64,000 nt of DNA from an uncultured Schlesneria sp. (GCA_903840265.1 CAIMFH010000022.1:1-64000); one strand, 5' to 3'; positions 46,912-58,686 are shown, counted from the stretch's first letter. Numbers and translations: made by a program. Notes: generated by a model from the letters alone, not told the origin.

Positions 46912-48171
46912 TCAGACATCCAGCAACAGGCGAACAGGGTTTTCAATGCAATCCTTAATGCGTTTCAGGAAGCTGACCCCTTCGCGACCGTCAACGATGC
47001 GGTGGTCATAGGTCATCGCCAGATACATCATCGGACGGATGACAATCTGCCCATCGCGTGCGACCGGTCGATCCTGGATGGCATGCATCCCCAGGACACC
47101 GCTCTGTGGTGGATTGACGATCGGAGTCGACAGCAGCGAACCGTAGACGCCACCATTGCTGATGGTAAACGTCCCACCGGTCAACTCGTCCGGAGTCAGC
47201 TTTCCGTTTTGAGCTCGCTTGGCGAAGTCGGAGATTGCCAGTTCGATCTCGGCAAATCCCATTCGTTCCGCGTTCCGTAGCACGGGGACGACCAGTCCCT
47301 TGCCGCCACCGATCGCGACTCCGATGTCGTAGTAGTTGTGATAGACGATTTCGTTGCCCTGAATCTCGGCATTGATCGCCGGGAAAGCCTGCAAGGCATC
47401 GATGGCGGCTTTCACGAAGAACGACATGAAGCCCAGCTTGATGCCGTAGCGTTCTGTGAACGCATCTTGATGCTGCTTGCGCAACGTCATGATGCCCGAC
47501 ATATCAACTTCGTTGAACGTCGTCAGCAGTGCGGCATTCGTTTGAGCTTCCACCAGACGAGCGGCGATCCGCTTACGAATGGGGCTCATCGCCTGTCGCT
47601 TCTCAGATCGCTCGCCCGTTTTGACAACAGTTTTAAAAGTCGGCGGGGCGACGACGACCGGTTGTTTCGGTTCAGGCGGCTTCACTGGTGCGGCGACAGC
47701 ACCGGCAGCCACTGTGATCTGTCGCTGAACGTCTTCTTTCAAAATTCGTCCGCCGGGGCCGGAAGGCGTCACTTGAGAAGCCGACATCCCATTTTCGGAG
47801 AGGGCTCGAGCGGCGGCGGGCATCACTCGTGGACCGTCGTTCGAAGGATTCGCAGCGGGCGCGGCAGTCGGCTTCGTCTCGGCAGGGGCCGCTGGTGCGG
47901 CGGCGGGGGCGGCCGGAGCAGATCCCGCGGTCACCGTTTCATCGATCAATGCGATCACTTCGCCGACATCGGCGGCATCGCCAGCGGCCTTCAGCACCTT
48001 GGTGATTTTGCCAGCACTCGGTGAAGCAATCTTTTGCGTCGCTTTATCGCTCTCGACTTCGACGAGCTCGTCATCGACGGCAACGACATCACCTTCCTGC
48101 TTCAGCCATTCCACCAGCACGACGCTGGTGACCGATTCACCGAACCCCGGCACTTTTACTTCGACAGTCAT
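46912..48171 (-). CDS. sucB: Dihydrolipoyl succinyltransferase (2-oxoglutarate dehydrogenase E2)
   Basis: The 419-residue E2 starts at the ATG giving [13 protein letters not shown], with GAGGA five bases before it; the longer open frame is not needed. It has one lipoyl domain (Lys43 in SDKA is the lipoylation site), an Ala/Pro linker, a peripheral E1/E3-binding domain (about 140-175, [20 protein letters not shown]) and a C-terminal acyltransferase domain with the catalytic HRIVDGREG. It transfers succinyl from E1 to CoA. It lies 64 bases downstream of sucA. Confidence 0.95.
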   Translation of the reverse strand: MTVEVKVPGFGESVTSVVLVEWLKQEGDVVAVDDELVEVESDKATQKIASPSAGKITKVLKAAGDAADVGEVIALIDETVTAGSAPAAPAAAPAAPAETKPTAAPAANPSNDGPRVMPAAARALSENGMSASQVTPSGPGGRILKEDVQRQITVAAGAVAAPVKPPEPKQPVVVAPPTFKTVVKTGERSEKRQAMSPIRKRIAARLVEAQTNAALLTTFNEVDMSGIMTLRKQHQDAFTERYGIKLGFMSFFVKAAIDALQAFPAINAEIQGNEIVYHNYYDIGVAIGGGKGLVVPVLRNAERMGFAEIELAISDFAKRAQNGKLTPDELTGGTFTISNGGVYGSLLSTPIVNPPQSGVLGMHAIQDRPVARDGQIVIRPMMYLAMTYDHRIVDGREGVSFLKRIKDCIENPVRLLLDV

Positions 48172-48235
48172 GACATCCTCAGTTTCAGTATGTATTCGGC
48201 CTCTACGGGCATTACCTATTAGACTCGCAGCGAGA

Positions 48236-51151
48236 TCAATGTGCAGCACGTGGTTTCAGCGAAGCACCGATCGCCTTCGTCAGGATTGCGTCCTGTTCAA
48301 TATCGTGGCTGCTGTGCGATCCCGTGGCCGGGCTGGCCGAGGCCGGACGGCTGATTCCGTCAAACGGATGACGACCAAACAACGACTGGCCATAGGCCAC
48401 TCGCAGGAATCGCCACGCACCCATGTTTTCGGGATCTTCCTGAACGAAGACGGCGGGCGTTCCTTCGGCATAGACAGCCAGCTTCTCTTTCAGGATGTCA
48501 TCCGGCAGCGGGTACAGTTGTTCCATTCGCAGGATCGCGACATCAGTACGACCGAGTTCGGTGCGACGTGCCAACAGATCGTAGTAAACCTTGCCCGAGC
48601 AGAGCAGGATCTTCTTGACACCTGTCGGATCGATTGCCGGTGAATCAGCGATTACGCGTTGGAAAGTCCCCGTCGCAAGATCGTCAAACGTCGAGACAGC
48701 GTCCTTATGTCTGAGCAACGACTTGGGCGTCATCACGATCAGCGGCTTACGCCACTTTCGCAACACCTGGCGTCGCAAGACGTGGAAGATCTGAGCTGGA
48801 GTCGTCGGGCAGACCACTTGAATGTTGTCTTCGGCACACATGGTCAGGAACCGTTCCAGGCGAGCACTCGAATGCTCAGGACCGTTCCCTTCAAAACCGT
48901 GCGGCAGCAGCATCACCAAGCCGCTAAGCCGATTCCATTTGTCTTCGGCACTGACGACGAACTGGTCGATGATGACCTGTGCGACGTTGGCAAAGTCGCC
49001 GAACTGAGCTTCCCAGCAGATCAACCCGTCTGGTGTATCAAGGCTGTAACCGTACTCGAAACCGAGCACACCAGTCTCGCACAGGCAGCTATTGTAGATC
49101 CCCAATGGTGCCTGAGTTGGCGACAGATTGGCAAGCGGCGTGAAAATCTTGCCGGATTCGCAGTCATGCAGGACCGCATGCCGATGCCCGAACGTCCCGC
49201 GCTCGACATCCTGTCCGTGCAACCGAACAGGATAGCCTTCCAACAAGAGGGTAGCGAAGCCGAGTGATTCTCCGGCAGCCCAATCCAACGGCCGTTCGCC
49301 ACGTGCCATGGCGCGTCGGTTCTGCAACAAGCTGACGCGTTTCGGATCGGGATTGAAGATCTTCTCATGAGGGTGGAAGTCTTCGGGGAACTGAGTCAAT
49401 TTGTCGAGAATCTCAGTCAGCTTCGTCGGATCGACTCCCGTATCGACTTCCGCGATTCCCGTCTCGGATCCGCCAACATAGCCACGCCACAGCCCCTGCA
49501 ACATGTCCCAGCGATGCTCGTAGCCGGGTCCGCGGGCGACTTCGTATTCCGATTCCAACTGCTGGCGATGCACGAACTGCACGCGATCGGCCTCGTCTTG
49601 GGCCATGCCGCCCATTTTCACGAGTTGATCGAGATAGCTTTGACCAACTTTCTTGCGAGCCCGAATCTTTTTGTACATCAGGGGTTGAGTGAAGGCGGGC
49701 TCGTCCTGCTCGTTGTGGCCACGCAACCGGTAGCAGTACATATCGATGACCACGTCACGGTGGAATTCCTGTCGGAAATCCATCGCCAACCGCACGACCT
49801 GAGCCACCGCTTCCGGATCTTCGCCGTTCACGTGGAAGATCGGAATCTGCAGCATCTTGGCGACGTCGGTCGCATAGGCGGTCGATCGAGCTTGCAACGG
49901 ACCCGTGGTGAATCCGATCTGGTTATTCACAACCACATGAATCGTGCCGCCGATTTTAGTCGACTCAAGCTGATTCATGTTCAGCGTTTCTTGGATAATC
50001 CCTTCGCCCGCGAAGGCGGCGTCCCCGTGGATCAACAGGCACAGGACCTTGCTGCGGTCCAAGTCCTGGCGGCGATCCTGCTTCGCGCGCACTCGTCCCA
50101 TTGCGACCGGATTGACGAATTCCAAGTGGCTGGGATTGAAGCACAGGGACAAGTGAACCTTGCGACCATCACCCGAATACCAGTCATTGCTGTAGCCCAG
50201 GTGATACTTCACATCGCCGCGGCCGGAATTCATTTCCGGATCGAGATCGGCAAACTCGCGGAAGATCGCTCGCGGAGCCTTACCCATGATGCTGGCCAGC
50301 ACGTTCAAGCGACCGCGGTGAGCCATGCCCAGCACGATTTCCTGAAAGCCCTGGTCTGCAGCCTTGTAGATCGCCAGTTCCAGCAACGGAACCAGTGTCT
50401 CCGCACCTTCCAGTGAGAAGCTTTTCGCCCCTTCAAACTTCTTGAGAATGAACTCTTCGAAGACGACCGCGTCGCTCAACCGCTTGTAGATGCGGCGCTG
50501 TTCCTCGCGAGTCAGTTCGATGCGGTTTTCGGTGGCTTCCATCCGGCGCTGCAACCATTCGCGCACGGGAAGGTCATCGATATGCATGAACTGCACACCG
50601 ATCGAGCGGCAATAGGTATTTCGTAGCCAGATCACGATTTCGGCGAGCGTGCGGTAATTGGGACCGCTGGCCGCCATGGTCGAGAACTGCCGTTCCATGT
50701 CGGCTGGCGAAAATCCGCAATTGGCCGGTTCCAGTTCCGGAACCTTCATGCGGGGCTGGCCCAGCGGATCGATGTCGGCCGCGTAGTGACCCATCACGCG
50801 ATAATTGCGGATCAGGCGGTCGACGCGTTCCTGCAGAATCGCGTATTCCAGTTCGACGGGACTGGCCATCGAGCTGTTCCCCATGCGCGGAGCACGGAAC
50901 AGGTCGACATCATCGCCGTATTTGGCCTGATGATCGGCGATGTGCTGAAAGTATTCTCGCCATTCGGCAGAGACTGTTTCAGGCGCTTCCTGAAACTGAA
51001 GATACTGGGATTCCAGGTACGACAGATTGGAACTGTCGACCGAGCCCAGATCATCATCTTGCATGTGATGGAATCCGTTAGAAGGGGCCGATTCCGTTGC
51101 CACCACCTCGCGCGCCGCGGGCGAGCCTACAACCGTGTTCGAAGGACTCAT
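48236..51151 (-). CDS. sucA: 2-oxoglutarate dehydrogenase E1 component
   Basis: The 971-residue thiamine-diphosphate enzyme decarboxylates 2-oxoglutarate in the TCA cycle. The N-terminal segment [24 protein letters not shown] and the phrases [36 protein letters not shown] (ThDP/Mg site) and [20 protein letters not shown] are diagnostic. The length is near the 930-950 typical value, with a 30-residue N-terminal extension. It heads the suc gene cluster; the 357-bp gap before it should carry the promoter. Confidence 0.96.
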   Translation of the reverse strand: MSPSNTVVGSPAAREVVATESAPSNGFHHMQDDDLGSVDSSNLSYLESQYLQFQEAPETVSAEWREYFQHIADHQAKYGDDVDLFRAPRMGNSSMASPVELEYAILQERVDRLIRNYRVMGHYAADIDPLGQPRMKVPELEPANCGFSPADMERQFSTMAASGPNYRTLAEIVIWLRNTYCRSIGVQFMHIDDLPVREWLQRRMEATENRIELTREEQRRIYKRLSDAVVFEEFILKKFEGAKSFSLEGAETLVPLLELAIYKAADQGFQEIVLGMAHRGRLNVLASIMGKAPRAIFREFADLDPEMNSGRGDVKYHLGYSNDWYSGDGRKVHLSLCFNPSHLEFVNPVAMGRVRAKQDRRQDLDRSKVLCLLIHGDAAFAGEGIIQETLNMNQLESTKIGGTIHVVVNNQIGFTTGPLQARSTAYATDVAKMLQIPIFHVNGEDPEAVAQVVRLAMDFRQEFHRDVVIDMYCYRLRGHNEQDEPAFTQPLMYKKIRARKKVGQSYLDQLVKMGGMAQDEADRVQFVHRQQLESEYEVARGPGYEHRWDMLQGLWRGYVGGSETGIAEVDTGVDPTKLTEILDKLTQFPEDFHPHEKIFNPDPKRVSLLQNRRAMARGERPLDWAAGESLGFATLLLEGYPVRLHGQDVERGTFGHRHAVLHDCESGKIFTPLANLSPTQAPLGIYNSCLCETGVLGFEYGYSLDTPDGLICWEAQFGDFANVAQVIIDQFVVSAEDKWNRLSGLVMLLPHGFEGNGPEHSSARLERFLTMCAEDNIQVVCPTTPAQIFHVLRRQVLRKWRKPLIVMTPKSLLRHKDAVSTFDDLATGTFQRVIADSPAIDPTGVKKILLCSGKVYYDLLARRTELGRTDVAILRMEQLYPLPDDILKEKLAVYAEGTPAVFVQEDPENMGAWRFLRVAYGQSLFGRHPFDGISRPASASPATGSHSSHDIEQDAILTKAIGASLKPRAAH

Positions 51152-51508
51152 CGTGTTTGTTTGCTTTTGATCCCAAATCCTGGCATCAACGCTGTCGGGT
51201 ACAGTTGGGCATCAAACCGGCCCCGCAGGAAACGTCCATTTAATTATTGTCGACCCATTCATCGGCTCTTCGATCTCGGGAAAAGATGTGGTCTCCGTTA
51301 CAATTCCCCAAAATGAAAAGGTCCGCCAAACTGGCCGGATCGCTCCCGCGAATTTAGCAGACCTCGCTCGGAATGAGGAGCGCGAAGAAACGAAATTCTG
51401 CTTTCCTTCAAAAGAGTTTGTCCAGCATTTTTGCTGAACTCACCCTCAACAGGTGGCCATCAGCGAAAACTGCCGGACAAAACTTCGACCGCATCAATCA
51501 ATTTCGGC
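51152..51508. other. Intergenic region upstream of sucA
   Basis: No gene is visible. It must hold the promoter of the suc operon and the end of the PIN-TRAM transcript. Confidence 0.4.
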
Positions 51509-52537
51509 CTATCGAGACGCCGTGACCGGCGATCCCATCATCCTGCCGAAAATCATGCGGCCGGCGCTGTTTTGCAGCATGCTGGTGACCACTACTTCAA
51601 TATCTTTCCCCACCAGACCACTGGCTTGCTCACACACGACCATTGTACCGTCGTCCAGGTATCCGACACCCTGACCGAACGATTCTCCTTCGCGCATGAT
51701 CTTGATTCTAAGCTGTTCGCCGGGCAAATATCTTGGTTTGAGCGCATTGGACACATCGTTCAGGTTGATAACTTCCACACCTTGGACGCTGGCCACCTTG
51801 TTCAGATTGAAGTCGTTGGTGACGACTCGACCACCCAATCGCTTCGCTAATGCGACCAACCGCTGATCCACCGTCAACTCGGCCAGATCTTTGTCCTTCA
51901 CTTCGTGCATCCGAACATCGACCTTCGGGTTTTGTTGCAGTTTTGTAAGCACGTCTAACCCACGACGGCCCCGAGTCCGACGCATTTTGTCGCTGCTATC
52001 GGCAATTGTCTGCATTTCTTCCAGGACGAAGCTGGGGACGATCAACTGAGTATCAAGCACATTCGTATCCATCACATCCGCGATCCGTCCGTCGATCAGG
52101 GAACTGGTGTCGATAATCAGCGGTCGCCCCCCTTTGACTTCCCTGGCGAATTCGACGTATGGAATCACGAAGCGGAAATCGTCCTTCGTCTGCAACAGAA
52201 ATGAGATGCAAATGTAGGGAAGCATGATCCCCATCAGCAGAGCGACGATCGGCCGGAACTGGTACTGGATCACCGGCCCCAGACCGAGTAACAGCAGGTA
52301 CGCGAGCAGCGACCCAATCAGCAACCCAAAATAGACCGCTGAAATGACTTCCAGCCGCTTTTGCTTAAACAGCAGGTCGCCAAACGTCAGTGATTGTGTC
52401 AGCAAAAACAGCCCGATAAATGTGGCAAATTTGTGATCTGCGATGAAGGCAGGAAGCCCCTCCTCCGGTTGAACTGCGGCGGCAATGGCACCCGCGCAGA
52501 TGAAGGCATACAGCACTCGAATCACGATTATCAGCAT
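51509..52537 (-). CDS. PIN-TRAM domain membrane protein (YacL type)
   Basis: From MLIIVIRVLYAFICAGA the 342-residue protein has four membrane segments in its first 130 residues, then a PIN nuclease domain. The conserved acids are in IIDTSSLIDGRI, FVLEEMQ, TVDQRLVALA and VVTNDFNLNK. A TRAM domain (RYLPGEQLRIKIMREGESFG) ends the protein. It is the family of B. subtilis YacL; a ribonuclease or RNA-binding role at the membrane is inferred. The frame stays open for 41 codons upstream; the start used is the one that begins the first membrane segment. Confidence 0.88.
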   Translation of the reverse strand: MLIIVIRVLYAFICAGAIAAAVQPEEGLPAFIADHKFATFIGLFLLTQSLTFGDLLFKQKRLEVISAVYFGLLIGSLLAYLLLLGLGPVIQYQFRPIVALLMGIMLPYICISFLLQTKDDFRFVIPYVEFAREVKGGRPLIIDTSSLIDGRIADVMDTNVLDTQLIVPSFVLEEMQTIADSSDKMRRTRGRRGLDVLTKLQQNPKVDVRMHEVKDKDLAELTVDQRLVALAKRLGGRVVTNDFNLNKVASVQGVEVINLNDVSNALKPRYLPGEQLRIKIMREGESFGQGVGYLDDGTMVVCEQASGLVGKDIEVVVTSMLQNSAGRMIFGRMMGSPVTASR

Positions 52538-53484
52538 AGAATCACTCGTCTTACTATAGTTAGCTCTTGATCTTGCCGTCGCCAGAGCTGCGATGGTCCT
52601 CACCGACGATTCGACGTTCGCGAGCCCCAAAGGCTTCGCACGTTCCGATTTGGGGACCAAATGGCGTTAAGCGCCGATTATAAGTCGACCTCCCTCCGAA
52701 AGCCAGTTTGTTGCATTTCGCTCCGTTTCAACTTCAGAGTATCGCTCCCAGCTCGGCATTCCAGAGGTCACGATTGTCCTAATCGGACTCGGAAGTCCCG
52801 CTGACTCGCTCAGGTGGCAACGGTCCGTTTCCATGGACTCGGTTTATTCACGAACTGATAGACGAATTTTCCTGCCACTCGTCAATTCCCTCGCTGGCGA
52901 GAATCTCAATGGCCGTGCGCGATTCCACTCGCGCGACGGTGGCGAGACATCCGCGACAAGACTGCGACTTTGGATTTGGGACGGCGCTAATGCACGAGTT
53001 GCGGATGGATGGAATTCTCTGCCCCGAGAGGCATGCAAAACAGCCTACGCCCCAACCCGAAGTCTCTGATCAAAGACATCTCAGCATCCCGCGGGATGAA
53101 CAAAACGTTGCGCTCGCAGGATCGTCACCAATTCCAAGTTACCCGGTAAAGTCTGCCTGAATGCGTTGTCCAGACCGTTCCTGTACCGGTCCTGCTTTCT
53201 CAACAGCTTTGTAATGAACATGCACAACGTCTTTCGTCGACGTTTTCTAATGGTGTGGTGCGGTTGATTCTTGAAGTCTCGAGTAAGCGGGTATGCCAGT
53301 GCAGTGGGCCAGGTTCGGTGGCGTGGGGCGACCGAGCGGCAAAATCTGCGAGTACGCATTCCACTCTCGATTCTTTGCGGCCAGCAGCCGAACTGGCAAT
53401 GGTCACGAGCGGCAACTCCGCTGACTGTTCATACACCCGTCGACGTGCTTCACGACTTGCCCGCATTGCTATCAAGACGCCGCC
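52538..53484. other. Long non-coding region
   Basis: No credible gene was found over 947 bp between the divergent PIN-TRAM and MMPL genes. Open frames here have no protein features. A CCGTGCGCGATT..ACTCGCG element at about 52912 resembles a sequence at 11130. Confidence 0.4.
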
Positions 53485-55695
53485 ATGATCTCCCAATTCT
53501 ACCGCCGATACAGCCGCCTCATCCTCTGGGCTGTCGGTCTGTCATTCCCCGTGCTGTGGTACGTGGCGGATCATATTCCGTCCAACAACGACATCGAAAC
53601 CTGGCTGCCCCGTGACACCCCGGTGCGGCGCGAGTACGAAGAGTTCAAACGCGACTTTGGCGCGGAAGAAGTGATCGTCATCGGCCTGTCCGCCGCCGAC
53701 ATCGATACGAAGCAGATTGAAGCCCTCGCCGGACGCATCGATCGTCTGCCGGGCATTCGGCATTGCTGGACGCCGGCCCGAATGGTCACCCGGATGAAAG
53801 ACTTCGGAGTCGAAGAGGACGAAGCAAATCGACGAATCACCGGATTGTTGAAGTCTCGCACCGGAGACATGTTCGGAATGATCGCAGTCCTGTCCGAAGC
53901 TGGTGTCAAGGACCGAGGCGGCACCACGGACAGCGTGAAGTCCGCGATCGGCTACTGTCAGCTGGATCCAGAGCATGTCGCCTTCACCGGGGCACCGGTG
54001 ATCGTTTCGGAGCTGGACCGCCTGGGCAGCCAGAAGACCAACCGCCGCTTCTTCTTGCTGACCTGTGCCATCTCGCTCGGATTGCTGTACTACTCAGTCG
54101 GTCACTGGGGCCTGTCGTTCGCACTCCTCGGTGCGACACTCTGGGGCATCTTTCTGAATCAGTCCGTGCTGTACATCTGCGGCGGCGAGATGAATTTCAT
54201 CCTCGGCTCGCTGGCCATCCTGGTCATGATCTTCACCCTGTCGATCTCGGTCCACGTCGTCAGCTATTACACGACCGCAGTGAAACATGGCGATCCCGAT
54301 CCGCTGGGGAAAGCCGTCCGCGAGTCACTCAATCCCTGCATGCTGTCGACCCTCACGACGTTGCTCGGTCTGGTATCGCTCAATGTCAGTACGATTCTGC
54401 CTGTCAGCCAGTTCGGCTATGCGGCTGCCGCTGGCTCGATCGTCGCCTTAATCGTTGGGTTGGGAATCACTCCCGCATTGCTGTCGGTCATTCCCTGCAC
54501 AACTCAAAACGTGGTCAGCTTCCAGTTCGATTTCCGCAAGTGGGGAGCCGGTGTCGCCCACTATCGCCACTCGATCCTTGCTTGTGCCACGCTGTTGATC
54601 GTGGTCTCCGGCTTCGGCTTGTTGAAATTGAAACCCGACTTGAATCCCGCCGAGTTTCTCCCCAAGAACAGTCGAGTCTTCCGCGATCTGCTCCGCGTCG
54701 AACAGGGCCTGACGAACATCGATTCGATCGAGGCAGTCGTCGACTTCCATGGCGAGAAGCTCGCGTTCTTGGATCAATTGCAGCGAGTCCGCGAGATCGA
54801 AGCCAAGATCGCCGCCCACCCCAACGTCCACCACACGCTCTCGCTGGCAACGTTCTTCCCGACCGAATTGCCAGACTCCGCATTGGGCACTGCCCGGATG
54901 CTCAGCCTCGCCCAATCGTATAGCAGCGAAGATGGCCTGGTTGCCGATCGTCAGCGACTGTGGAAGATCTCCGCTCGTATCGGGTACGAAAATGGAAAGT
55001 CGCCGATTGTAACCCTGGCAGATCTGCAGGAAGCTGTCGCAGGGGATCCCGTCCACTTCACCGGCCTGACACCACTGCTGAAGAATGCTCAACACGAAAT
55101 CTTCGATGGCTTCTGGCAAAGCTTCACAGCAGCGGTGGTCACGATTTCCCTCGTGATGATTATCTCGCTGCGATCCTTCGTCACTGCCGCGATCGCCATG
55201 ATCCCCAATATCATCCCGATCTGGCTGGTCTTCGGAGGCATCGGCTACCTGGGAACGCCCGTCGATATCGGCATGATGATGACCGGCAGCATCTCGCTGG
55301 GGATTTCGGTCGACTGCACCTTCCACTTCCTGGTCCAGTACCAGCAGTCGTATCGCCAGGGGAAGACATCCGCCGAAGCATGCCAGGACGCCCTGGAACA
55401 CTCGGGCGAACCGATGCTGAACTCCACGCTGATTTCCTCGCTGGGAATGCTCGCTCTCTGTATGAGTAGCTTCACCCCCACAGCTCGCTTCGGCATGCTG
55501 ATGGCTTCCCAAATGGTCGCCTCACTCCTCGGCGAACTGGTGCTGCTCCCCGCCATGCTCTGCCTCCGCCCCGCTCGCAAGAAGACGGCTCAAGCAATGA
55601 CGGCGCAACCAACCACCCCACCAGAATCCGAATCCGCCGTTCAGATTCACCCGTTTCCACCCGTCGCCGCCCCACTGCGTCGACGACGTGCATAG
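53485..55695 (+). CDS. MMPL-family RND exporter
   Basis: The 736-residue protein has twelve predicted membrane helices in two repeats, each preceded by a large periplasmic loop (about 30-190 and 385-560). Phrases such as PSNNDIETWLPRDTPVRREYEEF and MMMTGSISLGISVDCTFHFL fit the MMPL/hopanoid-exporter branch of the RND superfamily. The C-terminal tail is Pro-rich and cytoplasmic. It likely exports a lipid or other hydrophobic compound; the substrate is unknown and no partner gene lies nearby. Confidence 0.88.
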   Translation: MISQFYRRYSRLILWAVGLSFPVLWYVADHIPSNNDIETWLPRDTPVRREYEEFKRDFGAEEVIVIGLSAADIDTKQIEALAGRIDRLPGIRHCWTPARMVTRMKDFGVEEDEANRRITGLLKSRTGDMFGMIAVLSEAGVKDRGGTTDSVKSAIGYCQLDPEHVAFTGAPVIVSELDRLGSQKTNRRFFLLTCAISLGLLYYSVGHWGLSFALLGATLWGIFLNQSVLYICGGEMNFILGSLAILVMIFTLSISVHVVSYYTTAVKHGDPDPLGKAVRESLNPCMLSTLTTLLGLVSLNVSTILPVSQFGYAAAAGSIVALIVGLGITPALLSVIPCTTQNVVSFQFDFRKWGAGVAHYRHSILACATLLIVVSGFGLLKLKPDLNPAEFLPKNSRVFRDLLRVEQGLTNIDSIEAVVDFHGEKLAFLDQLQRVREIEAKIAAHPNVHHTLSLATFFPTELPDSALGTARMLSLAQSYSSEDGLVADRQRLWKISARIGYENGKSPIVTLADLQEAVAGDPVHFTGLTPLLKNAQHEIFDGFWQSFTAAVVTISLVMIISLRSFVTAAIAMIPNIIPIWLVFGGIGYLGTPVDIGMMMTGSISLGISVDCTFHFLVQYQQSYRQGKTSAEACQDALEHSGEPMLNSTLISSLGMLALCMSSFTPTARFGMLMASQMVASLLGELVLLPAMLCLRPARKKTAQAMTAQPTTPPESESAVQIHPFPPVAAPLRRRRA

Positions 55696-55779
55696 TCGTA
55701 TCGCCAACGGCTCTCAAATGTTCCTCATTGATCTGGAATGCTCGCCTGCCTGTAGCAATGAGCACTCTTTCGCGAGCCG

Positions 55780-57018
55780 CTATCGTTCCACATGCGAGCT
55801 GCTTACCGCAGACTTCCGATCATCAAACAGATTCAAATAGAAGACCTTCGCCTCAACGGGAATCTTCGCTGAAACTCGTCCTGTCGCAACGTCCACTGTT
55901 GCGGGCGATTGCTCCCACTTGCGGTCTTGCCAGCGACCGATGTCTTTCGTCCAAGCCAACTCCGCACTCGCGATCGGCACGGACGATTCAAACTTTGCCC
56001 ACGCATCGTCACCAGCAACCCCTTGCTCGATGATCCGTGGCAGTGGCTTCTGCTGCTTCAAGATCGAGTCCGCGAACACTCGAATCTCTTCTGGGTTCTC
56101 CCCAGCCGGCCCATGCCCGTGCGGCATGCGGACTCGCAGGCACAGCGTCTGTTCGCTCTTTGGCAATCGATACGACTTCTGCCACGAATCCATCGGGTAC
56201 GCGAAATCATTCGTGCCGTTCACCCACAGCATTGGCATCTTCGCATGGGGCAGATAGACCGACGGATCCCACTGCTTCAGCCATACTCCCGCCTTTTCAG
56301 GCCCCAGCTTCTCAAAACTCGACAACCACGCCGAGTTCTCGCCCAAGTAGCCACAACCATACACCGGCGAAGCCAGCTTGAAGCGCGAGTCGACTCCGGA
56401 CACGATGCACGTCAGATACCCGCCCCACGAAATCCCCGTGACGCCAATTCGTTCCGAATCCACTTCGGGATACGACCGGATCAACGAATGAGCCAGCGTC
56501 GCGGCACTCACCGCCTGATACGTCCACTGGTCTGCGATGCGATCGTCGAGCTGCCCGAAGCTCGCATCCCAGCCGGGTGGACCACCTTGTTCGTGTCGCT
56601 TCCAGTTGCCATAGGTTCCGACGGGAATGCACCCACACAGATCCATTGCGATCGCCGCGTAACCGCGATCATTCCAGACCTTCACCCAGCGATCAAACGC
56701 CGTCCCGCCGCCACCATGAATCAACACCATGGCCGGAAACTTCTTCCCCTCGTCGCCTGGCTCAACCTTGGGAACACCGTAGTACGCAAAGACGCGAGTC
56801 GGCTTGCCGTGATAGGGCAGCCCAGCGTAATAGAACGCCTTCACACCCTCGACCTGCAGATCATCCGCGGGAAACACTTCCGGTATTTGCGAGAGCTGCT
56901 TCAAATCGAATGAGACACCACTGGCCTTAGACGACGCATCATCAGCACCCAGCACGTCCGACGAGAAGACGTAACCGATGACCAGCAGTTGCCAACAGAG
57001 ACAGACAGCCCAACGCAT
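55780..57018 (-). CDS. Secreted alpha/beta hydrolase (acetylxylan esterase-like)
   Basis: The 412-residue protein starts MRWAVCLCWQLLVIGYVFSS, a signal peptide, with GAGGAATGGAAG just before it. The oxyanion loop HGGGG is at 101-105 and the nucleophile Ser197 is in GISWGGYLT; the acid is likely in GTNDFAYPMDS, and His in MPHGHGP. It resembles the acetylxylan-esterase/dienelactone-hydrolase branch of the prolyl-oligopeptidase fold. It should cleave an ester bond outside the cytoplasm. It lies 50 bases downstream of a DUF1501 gene on the same strand. Confidence 0.85.
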   Translation of the reverse strand: MRWAVCLCWQLLVIGYVFSSDVLGADDASSKASGVSFDLKQLSQIPEVFPADDLQVEGVKAFYYAGLPYHGKPTRVFAYYGVPKVEPGDEGKKFPAMVLIHGGGGTAFDRWVKVWNDRGYAAIAMDLCGCIPVGTYGNWKRHEQGGPPGWDASFGQLDDRIADQWTYQAVSAATLAHSLIRSYPEVDSERIGVTGISWGGYLTCIVSGVDSRFKLASPVYGCGYLGENSAWLSSFEKLGPEKAGVWLKQWDPSVYLPHAKMPMLWVNGTNDFAYPMDSWQKSYRLPKSEQTLCLRVRMPHGHGPAGENPEEIRVFADSILKQQKPLPRIIEQGVAGDDAWAKFESSVPIASAELAWTKDIGRWQDRKWEQSPATVDVATGRVSAKIPVEAKVFYLNLFDDRKSAVSSSHVER

Positions 57019-57068
57019 AGAACTTCCATTCCTCAGAGTTGTCTTCATCAAAAACCTTCACCCGCGAT

Positions 57069-58481
57069 TTAGTAGAGCGCAGCAATCGGCTGCCCCGAAC
57101 TGATCGGATACGGCCGGTTGGCACTGTCGTGAAAGTGGCCGCCCGGATCAATTCCCAGCGCATGAAAAATCGTCGCCGTCACGTCCCACGGGCCGTATTT
57201 TGCCGAGACCGGATACGCGGCATGGCGATCAGTCGCCCCAATCACCGCACCACCACGCACGCCCGCACCCGCGAACACAATCGAATACGCCGCCGCCCAG
57301 TGCTTCCGGCCAGGTGTCGCCCCCGCGAAGTTTCGCTCCAGCGCCACCAGCGGAGCTCGACCAAACTCGCCCATACAAATCACCAGCGTGCTTTCCAACA
57401 AGCCACGCTGGTCCATGTCTTCCAGCAGCGCCGAAAAGCTTTGATCGAACCGAGGCAACAGCGACTTCCCCATCACATCGAAGATGTCATTGTGAGTATC
57501 CCAGCCATGCTGATCCAGATCGTCAGGGTCGCGATCCTGACCGCGATTCGAGTGATTCCAGACAACCGTGACCAGCGGTACGCCCGCTTCGATCAATCGC
57601 CGCCCCAAGAGACAGGCCTGACCGGGCCGGTGCCTTCCATAGCGATCTCGAATCTTCGCAGGCTCAGCGTTCAAATCGAGTGCTTGTCGCGCCGCGGGTC
57701 GATCGAGCATTCCAAACGCCTGCTGATAGATCGTCTCCATGTCGGCAGTCCGCGACGAACTGGAGACGCGCAGGCGCTGCAATTCCGACAGCAGCCGCTG
57801 CCGCTTCAAGTGCCGTCTCGCATCGACATCGTCCAGTTGTTCCAGTCCCGGCAGGGCAGGGCGATCGGTGGCCAGATCACCGATGATCAGTGAATCGTAC
57901 TGCCGGCCCAGCAACCCAGCATATTGTCCCGGCCCGGGTTCAAACGGAACCATCGCAGGCCCGTTGAGGATCACCGATGACCGCAGAAACGTCGTCGCCG
58001 GACGCTGCTGCTCCAGTACACAACCATAGAACGGATGATCCGTTTCTCGAGGCGGCGGGTTCGACGACAAGCGCGAGTGATAAACTCCCGTGAGCGTTAG
58101 ATATAACGCCGAACCATGATCAAGATCGTCATGCGACATCGATTTCACGATCGCATACCGGTCCGCCAGTCGAGCCAGTTTCGGCAAGCGATCACAGAGA
58201 ATCGTCCCGGGAACAGCGGTCGAGATCGCCCCGAAAGCACCGCGGATTTGCGAAGGTGCGTCTGGTCGCGGATCCCACGTTTCCAGTTGGCTCTGCCCGC
58301 CACTCGCGATGACCACCAGCACCGACTTCGCGCGACCAAATCCGGCAGCGACCTGTCGCGAAGACTTCGCCTCACTGACAACTCGTTCGTTGCCCGACGC
58401 CATTCGCTGCCGCAAGATCTGCGTCAGCAGGGCGAACCCGGCTCCGCCAGCACATTGCAGCAAGCTGCGTCGTTGCATCAT
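57069..58481 (-). CDS. DUF1501 protein with Tat-like signal
   Basis: This protein of about 470 residues starts MMQRRSLLQCAGGAGFALLT, with GAGGG upstream and a twin-arginine-like motif. The body follows the sulfatase-like DUF1501 pattern: VIASGGQSQLETWDPRPDAP near the N-terminus, CMGEFGRAPLV and KHWAAAYSIVFAGAGVRGG near the C-terminus, where the metal-binding fold is expected. It is a second, clearly different member relative to the 27573 gene. No DUF1553 partner is adjacent here; the next gene is a hydrolase. Confidence 0.88.
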   Translation of the reverse strand: MMQRRSLLQCAGGAGFALLTQILRQRMASGNERVVSEAKSSRQVAAGFGRAKSVLVVIASGGQSQLETWDPRPDAPSQIRGAFGAISTAVPGTILCDRLPKLARLADRYAIVKSMSHDDLDHGSALYLTLTGVYHSRLSSNPPPRETDHPFYGCVLEQQRPATTFLRSSVILNGPAMVPFEPGPGQYAGLLGRQYDSLIIGDLATDRPALPGLEQLDDVDARRHLKRQRLLSELQRLRVSSSSRTADMETIYQQAFGMLDRPAARQALDLNAEPAKIRDRYGRHRPGQACLLGRRLIEAGVPLVTVVWNHSNRGQDRDPDDLDQHGWDTHNDIFDVMGKSLLPRFDQSFSALLEDMDQRGLLESTLVICMGEFGRAPLVALERNFAGATPGRKHWAAAYSIVFAGAGVRGGAVIGATDRHAAYPVSAKYGPWDVTATIFHALGIDPGGHFHDSANRPYPISSGQPIAALY

Positions 58482-58686
58482 TTCCCTCAACGCGTCACGT
58501 AACTCATCCGACTAGACCCATCAAGATGGAATGGTATCAAACTTGGTAGTGAACGTACTGCCTGAGAGACGGTCGTTCCCGTCGCCGTCTTCGTGAATGG
58601 TAATTTTCCGACCGGCCGGTACGATCACAATCGTTCGCTTCCGTTCAATCTCATTCCGCTATTCGCTGACCTCAGCGGAGATCACC

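Noticed and set aside
52833-53615. Several plus- and minus-strand frames before the MMPL gene
   Set aside because: Short, Arg-rich, mutually overlapping, no start signals; the region is treated as non-coding.
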